Assembly (NCBI GenBank): GCA_030612765.1
Contig: JAUWNG010000023.1
Coordinates: forward strand, 1-36,467
Source of the DNA: Planctomycetota bacterium
GTDB taxonomy: Bacteria; Planctomycetota; Planctomycetia; Pirellulales; Thermoguttaceae
Reading direction: 5' to 3'
Length of the DNA stretch: 36,467 nucleotides
Program-made: the position numbers and the translations under genes
Notes under the pieces: generated by a model
The model's input: only the letters and a program-made list of their open reading frames with translations
The model's database searches: none
Told to the model about the DNA's origin: nothing
Shown: piece by piece, positions 16,112 to 23,510 of the stretch
How the letters are laid out: every line of letters begins with the position of its first letter
Numbering within the stretch: position 1 is the stretch's first letter

Positions 16112-16501
16112 TTAAAATTGGCGTCCGCCGCGTCGGCAGCGGCCGCGACCCCGTCCGCGCCTTCGCCGGCAACAGCCGGGCATGGCGAACCGTTCGCTTT
16201 CGAGCGTACCGGCGCGAAACGCTTGCAGCACTTCTTCCACCTCTCCGCAGACCTGTGGAATCACTTGAATCTTGTGGGCCGCCAGCAGGTTTTCCAGCGG
16301 CTGCGAGACGGCGCAACAAATCAGCGTTGTTACGCCCCACTCGGCCAATTGCGCGGCGCGGCGGTCCGGCAATTCTTCGGCCAACACCTCCTCGCGTCGA
16401 GACCGCTCGCCGGCATCGTTCCATTCGACCAGCAAGACTTGCCCGGCCACGTCGAACACCGGCGAGACCCGGCCTTGCCAAAATGGAATGGCGATAATCA
16501 T
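16112..16501 (-). CDS. NifX/ORP-like small protein 3 with Arg/Cys-rich tail (first gene of the cluster)
   Basis: The 129-residue protein starts MIIAIPFWQGRVSPVFDVAG, typical of the NifX/ORP superfamily members in anaerobes. The core ends at about residue 107; then comes MPGCCRRRRGRGRGRCRRGG, a short, very basic tail with three cysteines (residues about 107-126). Cys62 and Cys63 (ICCAVS) and Cys84 are other possible ligands. It is the first gene of the minus-strand ORP-like cluster. A sigma-54-type promoter match ends only about 14 bases before the ATG, and no Shine-Dalgarno site is visible, so the message could be leaderless or start slightly differently than predicted. Confidence 0.88.
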   Translation of the reverse strand: MIIAIPFWQGRVSPVFDVAGQVLLVEWNDAGERSRREEVLAEELPDRRAAQLAEWGVTTLICCAVSQPLENLLAAHKIQVIPQVCGEVEEVLQAFRAGTLESERFAMPGCCRRRRGRGRGRCRRGGRQF

Positions 16502-16514
16502 GACATTCTTATAT

Positions 16515-16530
16515 AGCGATTTTTATGCCA
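16515..16530 (-). promoter_or_regulatory. Candidate sigma-54 (-24/-12) promoter of the ORP-like cluster
   Basis: On the minus strand the sequence reads TGGCATAAAAATCGCT. It has the invariant GG and GC separated by exactly 10 bases, and matches the consensus TGGCAC-N5-TTGC at most positions (TGGCA and T-GC). It points to the ATG at 16501. A gene for a sigma-54 activator lies nearby (18370-19350), which supports the call. The predicted start point (about 16504) is only a few bases before the ATG. Confidence 0.6.
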
Positions 16531-16619
16531 AATAAGAAATGAATCGCCAGGACTCGCGTAACATCAACCTACACAAGCGTTTGCGACGATTATCGACAAG
16601 AGGACGCAATTCGGGTGTG

Positions 16620-16632
16620 TTGCATTATGCAA
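16620..16632. promoter_or_regulatory. Palindrome TTGCATTATGCAA, possible activator site
   Basis: A perfect 6-1-6 palindrome lying about 90-100 bases upstream of the -24 element. A second, partial copy (TTGCATTATGCGG) is at 16652-16664, 32 bases away, close to three helical turns. Position and spacing fit enhancer sites for a sigma-54 activator. Against this, the second copy is also part of a longer repeat (16652-16687). Confidence 0.45.
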
Positions 16633-16651
16633 TGCCTCGGGCATGCGCCTA

Positions 16652-16687
16652 TTGCATTATGCGGCACTGCCTTAAGATTGTGTTGCT
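16652..16687 (-). repeat. 36-base repeat, left copy
   Basis: Read on the minus strand it matches 18297-18331 (plus strand) at about 30 of 36 positions, and its first 26 or so bases match 16930-16955 (plus strand). The shared core is CTTAAGGCAGTGCC / GTTAAGGCAGTACC. The left and right copies therefore form an inverted pair around 17027-18078. Confidence 0.65.
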
Positions 16688-16740
16688 CGTCATGCACTCC
16701 CGCTGATGGGTGGATCGTTTTGGGTAGCCTATCTGCCAAC

Positions 16741-16830
16741 GGCCTTGTCGAACAACTACAAGATATAGTGGTTTAATGGGCTGGGAAACCGACTTTCACA
16801 TACTACATGTAGTGGTTGTTCGACAAGGCC
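16741..16830. repeat. Inverted repeat GGCCTTGTCGAACAAC...GTTGTTCGACAAGGCC
   Basis: The left arm is about 16741-16760 and the right arm about 16808-16830, with a three-base insertion in the right arm. The 47-base spacer is not coding. It lies between the left and middle copies of the 36-base repeat, so it may be part of an old insertion. Confidence 0.7.
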
Positions 16831-16929
16831 ACTCGAAGGTAAAAAGAGTACCACAGGTTGGCGTAGCAACACACTACTAGGACAGTGCCGAAAAATTGGC
16901 GGGGAACCGCTTCCGCGGAGGGTTTTGCC

Positions 16930-16955
16930 AGCAACACAATGTTAAGGCAGTACCC
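16930..16955 (+). repeat. Middle copy of the 36-base repeat (partial)
   Basis: AGCAACACAATGTTAAGGCA and the following GTACCC match the first part of the repeats at 18297-18331 (same strand) and 16652-16687 (opposite strand). The TATGCAA end is missing here. Confidence 0.6.
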
Positions 16956-17026
16956 AGGAGACCTAATTAGAGAGCAAATGGTCCATCTTGAAATTGGGTG
17001 ACACCGCAGGAGATTGGAAGGTTCGC

Positions 17027-17374
17027 TTAATTCTTTGCAACGGCCTGCATTATATCCCGCATTACCGTGTTCGGCAACCATCCCCGGACATAAACAATCT
17101 CCTTTTGCGTCACTTTTTTGAGCCAGCGGCATTTAGCAACGGAAGGCATCGTCAAACCGCTTTTTGTGCGTCCATCGGAAGACCAGGGAAGTAGAATCCA
17201 ATCGGGCGGAAGAGGGTCAGCAAGCTGAGTCGAGATTGCTACAACAACGAATTCGTCGGCACTTGAGAGTTCATCGGTAGCACTGAGCACAACGGCAGGG
17301 CGACGCTTCTTGTTTTGTCCGCGCGGGTCTGTTATCACCGCCTCGACTACTTGTCCTTGGCTAAGTCGGCACAC
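17027..17374 (-). CDS. PemK/MazF-like type II toxin
   Basis: The product is about 115 residues, from a GTG at 17374. It begins CRLSQGQVVEAVITDPRGQN and KKRRPAVVLSATDEL, the usual first strands of PemK/MazF (form W-x-D-x-PxxGxxKxRPxVVL). FVVVAISTQL, DWILLPW, SGLTMPSVAKCRWL and KKVTQKEI follow in order, as in the family. Members are mostly RNases that cleave mRNA. The usual substrate-contact residues cannot be fully checked by eye, so activity is inferred. The preceding gene on the same strand (stop 36 bases upstream) is antitoxin-like, giving the expected antitoxin-toxin order. A few codons of start choice are uncertain because no good ribosome site is visible. Confidence 0.75.
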   Translation of the reverse strand: MCRLSQGQVVEAVITDPRGQNKKRRPAVVLSATDELSSADEFVVVAISTQLADPLPPDWILLPWSSDGRTKSGLTMPSVAKCRWLKKVTQKEIVYVRGWLPNTVMRDIMQAVAKN

Positions 17375-17410
17375 GCTAGGCGCTCCACTGCGTTCCGCGC
17401 TATCCGTAAG

Positions 17411-17761
17411 CTATTCATCATACCATGTCTGCGGCGCTGGAAAACGATCTGCAATACGCAAAAGGTCTGCGTTTCGGGGCGTAATCTTGGCGAGTTCCAC
17501 CTTGGCTGCCATCTCTTCTTGATATACCGTTGCAATGTCCACCCGGCGGCGTTCCGATTCGTATTCCAAGTATGCACGCATGTCGGCACTAAGTTTCACC
17601 ATTTGGTCACAAGTGAGCATGGCGTCCCTTTCTATAGCGCAGTAGGTAGCTTGCATAACGAGTGAATGTGTGCTGGGAGGGAAGTCTCCAGCCACTCGGT
17701 ACTGAACGACAGATGCCGTCGAGGCTGCGGAAACCGGGAGCGTATCTGGTGGGGCTATCAT
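17411..17761 (-). CDS. Antitoxin-like hypothetical protein
   Basis: The open frame from ATG 17761 gives 116 residues; it starts only two bases after the stop of the upstream gene, which favours this start. An internal ATG at 17620 has a better ribosome site (AAGGGA) and would give a 69-residue protein (MLTCDQMVKLSADMRAYLEY) of typical antitoxin size. The C-terminal part is helical and charged and ends IADRFPAPQTWYDE, a tail that would suit toxin binding. I do not recognise a DNA-binding domain. It precedes the PemK/MazF-like gene and is most likely its antitoxin, or a related helper; this rests on gene order more than on sequence. Confidence 0.6.
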   Translation of the reverse strand: MIAPPDTLPVSAASTASVVQYRVAGDFPPSTHSLVMQATYCAIERDAMLTCDQMVKLSADMRAYLEYESERRRVDIATVYQEEMAAKVELAKITPRNADLLRIADRFPAPQTWYDE

Positions 17762-17763
17762 GC

Positions 17764-18078
17764 TTATTCTTGCTTGACTACGAGTGCGAGGTGTTTCTGG
17801 AAAGTCTCCGCGACGGCGCGAAAATTCTCGGGTGCCATCACAAGGCGAATAACCGGCGCAGCCACAATTGATTCAACTTTGTCGAGCTGCTGCAGCTTTT
17901 CTTCATCGGTTTGTCCAAGAATGGCGGGTGGAATCGCTTGGCAGAACGTGATGTATACTGACTTCCCGTCGTATTGGGCATAAGCGACATTGGCAAACAC
18001 CGCCGGACCAGGTTCAGCCCAACTAAGTGGCACGACCTTAGATAGCGTCGATTGCTGCTTGATGTTTTCGTCCGCCAT
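17764..18078 (-). CDS. DUF3467-like hypothetical protein
   Basis: The 104-residue protein has FANVAYAQYDGKSVYITFCQ in the first half and APVIRLVMAPENFRAVAETF near the end, the two conserved parts of DUF3467-like proteins (pattern FANxxxxxxxxxxxxxxFxQ and PVxRLxMxPxxxxxLxxxL). Function unknown. It has no signal peptide or membrane helix. It is the first of three genes that follow closely on the minus strand (2 bases, then 36 bases), so it is probably cotranscribed with the antitoxin-like and toxin-like genes. Whether it takes part in the toxin system or is a passenger is open. Confidence 0.65.
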   Translation of the reverse strand: MADENIKQQSTLSKVVPLSWAEPGPAVFANVAYAQYDGKSVYITFCQAIPPAILGQTDEEKLQQLDKVESIVAAPVIRLVMAPENFRAVAETFQKHLALVVKQE

Positions 18079-18296
18079 TGTTTCGGCATCCTAACGGGGA
18101 AGCTCGCATCGAGTCAACTAGAAAAAGAAAAAGCTTAATACTATATCGAATTTGCAGGGCAGTAGTCAATAGAGATTTCTCACTATTTACAGCATACCGT
18201 CAGCGCATCGGGCTGTCAACCAAGGCGATACCCAGCGGTCCATAGTGAATTCCCGATACGAAACACCTAAATATGGCCCGCTACCGGGTGGTTTCT

Positions 18297-18331
18297 AGCG
18301 ACACAACGTTAAGGCAGTACCCATTATGCAA
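18297..18331 (+). repeat. 36-base repeat, right copy
   Basis: Inverted relative to the copy at 16652-16687 and ending CATTATGCAA. It lies just past the end of the sigma-54 activator gene (stop at 18370). With the left copy it brackets the DUF3467/antitoxin/toxin genes. Confidence 0.65.
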
Positions 18332-18369
18332 CTCATGGTTGCTCACGAAAACAGCAAGAAATAGGACCG

Positions 18370-19350
18370 TCACTTTTCGGGTTTTAGCCCGTGGCGTCGC
18401 AGCAGGGCGTGAAAATTGGTCCGCTGCATCCCCACGCTTTTGGCCGCTTGGGTAATGTTCTGTCCGCAGCGTTCCAGGGCAGTCGTCAGAAACCGTCGCT
18501 CCAGGTCGTCGCCGATCCTTTTCTTCAGATTCTTCAACTCGTCCCAGGTGCGAGGCGCGTCGTCGCCGACGGGGGCCTTCGCGTCCCGTATCTCCCAGGG
18601 CAAACAAGACGTCTCGATCCTCGATCCGCCGTAAAGAACGGCCACCCGTTCGACAATGTTCCGCAACTCTCGGACGTTGCCCGGCCAAGTGTGCAGTTCC
18701 ATTTGGCGGATTGCTTCGGGCGAGAAGCCCACGAGATCGACCCCCATCCGCTCCGAGAACCGGCGGAGGAACTCGCCGGCCAACAAGTGGATGTCGCTGG
18801 GGCGGTCGCGCAGCGGGGGGAGCACGATGGGCACGACGTTCAAGCGATAGTAGAGGTCGGCGCGGAACGCGCCCTCGTTGACCAACTCGGCCAGACCGCG
18901 ATTGCTGGTGGCGATTAGCCGGATATCTACCTCGCGTTCGGCGGTGTCGCCGACTTTTCGGACGCGGCGCGTTTCCAGCACGCGGAGCAGCTTGCTTTGC
19001 GTCTCCATGCTCAGGTTGGCCACCTCGTCGAGAAACAGGGTGCCCCGGTCGGCGGCCTCGAAAAGTCCCATCTTCGTGGCAATCGCGCCGGAAAACGATC
19101 CCTTGACGTGGCCGAACAACTCACTCTCCAGCAGCGTCGGGGCCAGCGCGGTGCAGTCGCAGGCCAACAGGGGGCAATCGCGGCGGCGGCTGTGGCGATG
19201 AATCGCGTGGGCCACCATCTCCTTGCCCGTACCGCTCTCGCCGGTCAACAGCACGGTGCTGTCGGTCGGGGCAATCCGCTGAATCAGAGCGAACAGTTCG
19301 CGCATCACGGGGCTCTGCCCGATCATCCCCTCGAATCCCGGTGGCGCCAT
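18370..19350 (-). CDS. Sigma-54-dependent transcriptional activator without a receiver domain
   Basis: From ATG 19350 the protein has 326 residues and starts directly with the AAA+ domain, so it has no N-terminal sensor or phosphoryl-receiver. Walker A is GESGTGKE (37-44), Walker B GTLFLDE (103-109), then FRADLYYRLNV and TWPGNVREL (222-229). The loop that touches sigma-54, normally GAFTGA, reads GSFSGA (84-89), two conservative changes. A Fis-type helix-turn-helix is at about 299-320 (ITQAAKSVGMQRTNFHALLR). A longer open frame to 19410 would read into a palindrome and is not used. It probably drives the sigma-54 promoter of the ORP-like cluster, as the cognate activator does in Desulfovibrio orp operons. 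It follows the histidine kinase gene on the same strand. Confidence 0.92.
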   Translation of the reverse strand: MAPPGFEGMIGQSPVMRELFALIQRIAPTDSTVLLTGESGTGKEMVAHAIHRHSRRRDCPLLACDCTALAPTLLESELFGHVKGSFSGAIATKMGLFEAADRGTLFLDEVANLSMETQSKLLRVLETRRVRKVGDTAEREVDIRLIATSNRGLAELVNEGAFRADLYYRLNVVPIVLPPLRDRPSDIHLLAGEFLRRFSERMGVDLVGFSPEAIRQMELHTWPGNVRELRNIVERVAVLYGGSRIETSCLPWEIRDAKAPVGDDAPRTWDELKNLKKRIGDDLERRFLTTALERCGQNITQAAKSVGMQRTNFHALLRRHGLKPEK

Positions 19351-19390
19351 GACTTTCTCCCGAATTGGATTAACATCACGACCACAATCC

Positions 19391-19448
19391 GTAGAGTGCG
19401 TGAAACGCACCAGGCACTACCGGTTGTGGTGCGTTTCACGCACCCTAC
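19391..19448. repeat. GTAGGGTGCGTGAAACGCACC palindrome, copy 2
   Basis: Same family as 13232-13309 with a mutated left end (GTAGAGTGCG). It lies between the kinase stop (19522) and the activator start (19350), which may limit cotranscription of the two. Confidence 0.8.
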
Positions 19449-19521
19449 AAAAACTCACAACCTCGAGGTTGCGAAACCGCAAGCGGGATACAATAATCTC
19501 GCAGACCGCAAAACGAACGTG

Positions 19522-21441
19522 TCATTTGTCATTCTTGGCTATCACTTCCGCCGCGGGCAACGTGATGATAAACGTGGTCCCTTTCCCCACCGCGCTCTCG
19601 ACCTCCAACGTCCCGCCGTGCTGTTGAACGATTCCGTAGGTGACGCTCAGTCCCAGGCCGGTCCCCTTGCCCACCGCCTTGGTGGTGAAGAACGGCTCGA
19701 AGATTTTGTCGAGGTGTTCGGGCTTGATGCCGCAGCCGGTGTCGGTCACTTCGACGACGACCTGATCGTTTGTGCCGGAGGTGGCGATCATCAGCGTGCC
19801 TCCGTCGGACATCGCCTCGCAGGCGTTCAGCGAGAGGTTTACCAGCACCTGCTGGAGTTGGTTTCGGTCGCCGCCCACCGGCGGCAGGTTGTCGGCCAGC
19901 GCCTTGACGAGGTTGACCTGTTGAAACGCCTCGCGTTTGCCCAGCAGTTGCATGGTCTGCCGGACGACGTCGTTTACGTTCAAGGAGACCTTAATCGAGG
20001 GCGTTTCGCGGGCGTAATCGAGCAGGCCGCGTACGATCTCCCGCGCCCGCTTGGTCTCGCGGATGATAACTTCCAGGTCCTCGCGGTCTTGGTCGTCCAT
20101 GTTTTCCTTTTCGCGCATCAAGTCGGCGAAGACCAGTACGCCGGTCAGCGGGTTGTTGATTTCGTGGGCCACTCCGGCGGCCAGCCGGCCGACCGAGGCC
20201 AACTGCTCACTGCGGCGGATTTGCTGGCGGGTGGCCTGGGTGAGCAGTTCCTCTCGTTCGGCGACGGCCTGGGCCATGCTGTCCACGGCGCGGCAGAGCG
20301 TGCCCATTTCGCCGGCCGGCCGGATACCCACCCGCGCGGTCATGTCGCCGCCGATGACCTTCTGCGCCATACCCACCACCGAACGGATGGGGCGCAGCAC
20401 GCGCTCGTTGACCAACAGCAGCAGCACCAGGCTGGCGAAGGTCGCGCCGCCGACCAGCGCCAGGAAAACGGTGCTGATGACCGTTAGCTGGTGTGCGAAC
20501 GGCGCCCGCAACAGCCCCACGTAAAGCGCGCCGATGATCTTGCCGGCCGGATCGTGGATCGGTTCGTAGGCCGTGATGTACCAATCGTTGACCACGAACG
20601 CCGGGGCGGCCCAAATCTCGCCGTGTTCCAGCACCGCCTCGGAAACCGCTTCGCTCAACTGGGTGCCGACCGCCCGCTCGCCGTCCTTGCGGGTGACGTT
20701 CGTCGAGACGCGCAGGTCGCCCATAAAGATGGTCACCGTGCCGATTTCCTTGCCCTTGTAGACTTCGCCCCGGAATACCTGCTCCTTGAGCGCGTCGACG
20801 ATCTCATAGCGGCGGTTAAGCAGGTCGCCGCCGTAAAGAATCGCCGCCGTGCGTCCTTGTTCGTCTAGCACGGGCACGGCCGCGGCGGTCACCATTCCCG
20901 CGGTGCTGAGCAAGTCGGAAGTGGGCCGTGCGGCCTCGGTCGGAACTATCGTTATCAAGGCCCGCTCGGCCAACCGAGGCCCCGCGGCCAACAACCGCTC
21001 TCGCGAGAACACGACGGTCCCTTCGACCGATTTCCGCCGTCGAAGCACTTCGGCCACCAGCGGGTCGGCGGAAAGGTCGTCGCCCGTTTGCCCGCTGCCC
21101 GACCGGCAGATCACTTTGCCCGTGGCGTCCAGCAGCGAGACGAAGTCCATTGTTTTTGACTCACCCAACTCGCGGAGCATTGATTGCAAAGCCACCCGGT
21201 CGTCTGCCCGCACGGCGGCGGCCAGTGCTTTGTCGTGGGCGATGGCTTGCAGGTAGGCGCCGATAATTTCGGCGTGGTTGTCGTAAGCAGCCCTGGCCGA
21301 ATTCAAGTTTCGCCGAACCCGCGTCTGCACCTCTCCCATCCAGACCTGCCCCAAGTACTGCAAGGCGATGAACCACAGCAGCGAGTTGGCCACCAGAATG
21401 ACGGCTATCGCGGCGATCGTCAGCCTAAAGCGGATGCTCAT
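19522..21441 (-). CDS. Membrane sensor histidine kinase (Cache-like sensor, HAMP, HisKA, HATPase)
   Basis: From ATG 21441 the protein has 639 residues. A transmembrane helix (about 7-29) and a second (about 318-344) enclose a periplasmic sensor of about 285 residues that looks like a Cache domain ([35 protein letters not shown] near its end). HAMP follows (about 345-398). The phosphorylated His426 is in [14 protein letters not shown]; the ATP-binding parts are Asn539 (NLSLNACEA), DTGCGI (567-572) and GTGLGL (593-598). No receiver domain is fused to it. The next gene is a sigma-54 activator that also lacks a receiver, so the phosphorelay partner is missing in the window. The ligand is unknown; small acids or redox signals are common for Cache kinases. 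Confidence 0.93.
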   Translation of the reverse strand: MSIRFRLTIAAIAVILVANSLLWFIALQYLGQVWMGEVQTRVRRNLNSARAAYDNHAEIIGAYLQAIAHDKALAAAVRADDRVALQSMLRELGESKTMDFVSLLDATGKVICRSGSGQTGDDLSADPLVAEVLRRRKSVEGTVVFSRERLLAAGPRLAERALITIVPTEAARPTSDLLSTAGMVTAAAVPVLDEQGRTAAILYGGDLLNRRYEIVDALKEQVFRGEVYKGKEIGTVTIFMGDLRVSTNVTRKDGERAVGTQLSEAVSEAVLEHGEIWAAPAFVVNDWYITAYEPIHDPAGKIIGALYVGLLRAPFAHQLTVISTVFLALVGGATFASLVLLLLVNERVLRPIRSVVGMAQKVIGGDMTARVGIRPAGEMGTLCRAVDSMAQAVAEREELLTQATRQQIRRSEQLASVGRLAAGVAHEINNPLTGVLVFADLMREKENMDDQDREDLEVIIRETKRAREIVRGLLDYARETPSIKVSLNVNDVVRQTMQLLGKREAFQQVNLVKALADNLPPVGGDRNQLQQVLVNLSLNACEAMSDGGTLMIATSGTNDQVVVEVTDTGCGIKPEHLDKIFEPFFTTKAVGKGTGLGLSVTYGIVQQHGGTLEVESAVGKGTTFIITLPAAEVIAKNDK

Positions 21442-21881
21442 GGCGTCTTTCCCCCGATGCAACGCGGTGGTGTTTGGGCGATTAGAAAATCACGGTTGTC
21501 CAAACGGCCTCTCTCACACAAACACTATGTGCATGAATTGTCTCGCGGCGTCAAGTAAGAAGAGCATATTTTTCCCTTTTTCGCTTCCTTCAACGTTTTT
21601 CCGTCGCTTGACCGCTGGGAATGGTTCTGTTAGGCTCGATGGTTTTGTGGACTCTCTGCACGGTAACATGACGCGCTTGAGACGCACTATCCAACGGTGA
21701 GAGGTTGTGAATTTTTGTAGGGTGCGTGAAACGCACCACAACCGGCGGTACATGGTGCGTTTCACGCACCCTACGGATTGTGGTCGTGATGACGCCAATT
21801 TGAAAAATCCACAAGCTCAAAGCGGGTATTGGTGCGTCACACGCGCGCTGCGAAGTTCGGCAAACTGCAAGGAATGGAACC
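21442..21881. other. Intergenic region between the kinase and the aldehyde dehydrogenase
   Basis: The two genes diverge, so promoters for both should lie here, but I could not identify them with confidence. The palindrome at 21717-21774 is the only clear structure. Short open frames (21514-21798 and 21590-21898, minus) read through the palindrome and are not credible. Confidence 0.5.
21717..21774. repeat. GTAGGGTGCGTGAAACGCACC palindrome, copy 3
   Basis: Arms identical to those at 13232-13309 in the core, with the spacer CACAACCGGCGGTACATG. Three copies of this family lie within 8.6 kb. Confidence 0.85.
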
Positions 21882-23399
21882 ATGTCAAATCCCGCCAAGG
21901 CGATGAATTACATTGACGGCAGGTGGTCGTGGCCCGAGGGGACCGCGGCGATCAAGTCGATCAACCCCTCCGACACCCGCGAGGTGGTCTGCGAAACGCC
22001 CGACTCTTCGGCCGAAGAGCTGGATCGTGCCGTGGCGGCGGCTTCGCGGGCGTTTACGGCCTGGCGTCGGACCCCCCCGCCGACCCGCGCAATTATCCTC
22101 CAACGTGCCGGTCAAATCCTCGCCCAACGGAAACAACAAATCGGCGAGTTGATTGCCCGCGAGGCCGGAAAACCACTGGCCGAAGGGTGCGGCGACGTGC
22201 AAGAGGCGATCGACATGGCCGAACTGGCCGCCGGCGAAGGACGCCGACTCTACGGCGACACCGCTCCGTCCGAATTGCCCAACAAAATGTGCCTCACGTT
22301 CCGCGAGCCGATCGGCGTCTGCGGACTGATTACCCCCTGGAACTTTCCCGTGGCCATTCCGGCCTGGAAATCGTTCCACGCACTGATCTGCGGCAACACC
22401 GTGGTAATCAAACCGGCTTCCGACACGCCGATGTGCGGCGCCGAGTTTGTCCGCGCGCTGGCCGACGCCGGTTTGCCGCCCGGGGTCATCAATCTGGTTC
22501 AAGGGCGCGGGTCGGTAGTCGGCGAGGCGATGTGCAAAAACCCGCGGATCAGCCTGATCTCCATCACCGGCTCGACCGAGACGGGCAAACACGTCGCCGC
22601 CGAATGCGGTCGGACCGGCAAACGGGTCTCGCTCGAATGTGGCGGAAAAAACGCTGAAATCGTCATGGACGACGCCGACCTGGACCTGGCCGTCGAGGGC
22701 GCGCTGTGGGGCGCCTTCGGCACCTCGGGACAACGCTGCACGGCAACCAGCCGGCTGATCGTTCACGAAGCGGTCCACGACAAAATGCTCGAGAAGCTCA
22801 CCGCCCAGGCCGCCAAACTGCGGCTCGGACCCGGAGTGGAGCCGACGACCGACGTCGGCCCGTTGATAAACGAGAGCCAGTGCAAAAAGGTGCTGGATTA
22901 CATCCGCATCGGCAAGGAAGAGGACAAAGCCACGTTGGTCCGCGGCGGCGTTCGGGCGACCGGCGAGAAGCTCGACCGCGGCTGGTTCATCGAGCCGACG
23001 ATTTTTGCCGGCGTGAATCGCTCGATGCGGATTTTTCAGGAGGAGATTTTCGGTCCGGTGCTGTCGGTCGTCCGCGTCGGCAGCCTGGAAGAGGCCGTCG
23101 AGACGCTCAACGATTGCGAGTATGGACTAAGCTCCTCGATCTACACCCGCGACGTGAACAAGGCCCTCTGGGCGGTGCGCGAAATCGAGGCCGGCATCGT
23201 TTACGTCAACGGCCCGACGATCGGCGCCGAGGTCCACATGCCCTTCGGCGGCGTGAAGGGGACCGGCAACGGCCACCGCGAGGCCGGAAAGGCCGGCCTC
23301 GACACCTTCACTGAGTGGAAGACCGTCTACATCGACTACAGCGGAAAACTGCAACGCGCGCAGATCGACACCGACGAGATTCTGTCAAAACGCGATTAA
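21882..23399 (+). CDS. NAD(P)-dependent aldehyde dehydrogenase
   Basis: The 505-residue cytoplasmic enzyme oxidises an aldehyde to the acid. The active site is complete: Asn154 (TPWNFP), Lys177 (VVIKPAS), Glu252 (VSLECGGKN) and nucleophile Cys286 (SGQRCTATS). The NAD-binding ITGSTETGKHVA is at 228-239. Length and motifs fit the semialdehyde/betaine aldehyde group, but the substrate is not clear. AAGGA lies about 10 bases before the ATG at 21882; a second ATG at 21903 (MNYIDGRW) is also possible. The next gene on the strand is a class III aminotransferase, so an amine-to-semialdehyde-to-acid route is a reasonable guess, for example 4-aminobutyrate to succinate. Confidence 0.94.
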   Translation: MSNPAKAMNYIDGRWSWPEGTAAIKSINPSDTREVVCETPDSSAEELDRAVAAASRAFTAWRRTPPPTRAIILQRAGQILAQRKQQIGELIAREAGKPLAEGCGDVQEAIDMAELAAGEGRRLYGDTAPSELPNKMCLTFREPIGVCGLITPWNFPVAIPAWKSFHALICGNTVVIKPASDTPMCGAEFVRALADAGLPPGVINLVQGRGSVVGEAMCKNPRISLISITGSTETGKHVAAECGRTGKRVSLECGGKNAEIVMDDADLDLAVEGALWGAFGTSGQRCTATSRLIVHEAVHDKMLEKLTAQAAKLRLGPGVEPTTDVGPLINESQCKKVLDYIRIGKEEDKATLVRGGVRATGEKLDRGWFIEPTIFAGVNRSMRIFQEEIFGPVLSVVRVGSLEEAVETLNDCEYGLSSSIYTRDVNKALWAVREIEAGIVYVNGPTIGAEVHMPFGGVKGTGNGHREAGKAGLDTFTEWKTVYIDYSGKLQRAQIDTDEILSKRD

Positions 23400-23410
23400 C
23401 ATCTATTTTT

Positions 23411-23472
23411 GTAGCACAGCCGCCCTCGGCTGTGCAGAGCGAAATTTCACAGCCGAGGGCGGCTGTGCCACA
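23411..23472. repeat. TGTAGCACAGCCGCC...GGCGGCTGTGCCACA palindrome
   Basis: Arms of about 25 bases carry CACAGCCGCCCTCGGCTGTG at the left and its counterpart at the right. It lies in the 111-base gap between the aldehyde dehydrogenase and the aminotransferase, so the two may be transcribed together with partial termination. Confidence 0.8.
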
Positions 23473-23510
23473 TTTTGAGATAGCTTCTTAATGCGAAAAG
23501 GAACAGTGAC

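Larger units (their letters stand above)
16502..17026. other. Intergenic region between the ORP-like cluster and the toxin-like gene
   Basis: This gap of 525 bases holds the promoter candidate (16515-16530), the TTGCATTATGC sites, an inverted repeat at 16741-16830 and copies of a repeat at 16652-16687 and 16930-16955. A minus-strand open frame at 16803-17132 overlaps the toxin-like gene, has no recognisable features and is rejected. The region is visibly AT-richer than the flanking genes. Confidence 0.6.

Noticed and set aside
11857-16501. Nitrogen fixation cluster, because of NifX/NifB-type domains
   Set aside because: No nifH, nifD, nifK, nifE, nifN or complete nifB is present, and the neighbours fit the ORP-type clusters of anaerobes.
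16803-17132. A 109-residue minus-strand open frame overlapping the toxin-like gene
   Set aside because: No recognisable domain, unusual composition, and it crosses repeat sequence and the better supported toxin gene.
18997-20487. A 496-residue open frame on the plus strand, opposite the activator and kinase
   Set aside because: It is an antisense shadow: rich in Gln, Arg and His, no domain, and it runs across the palindrome at 19391-19448.
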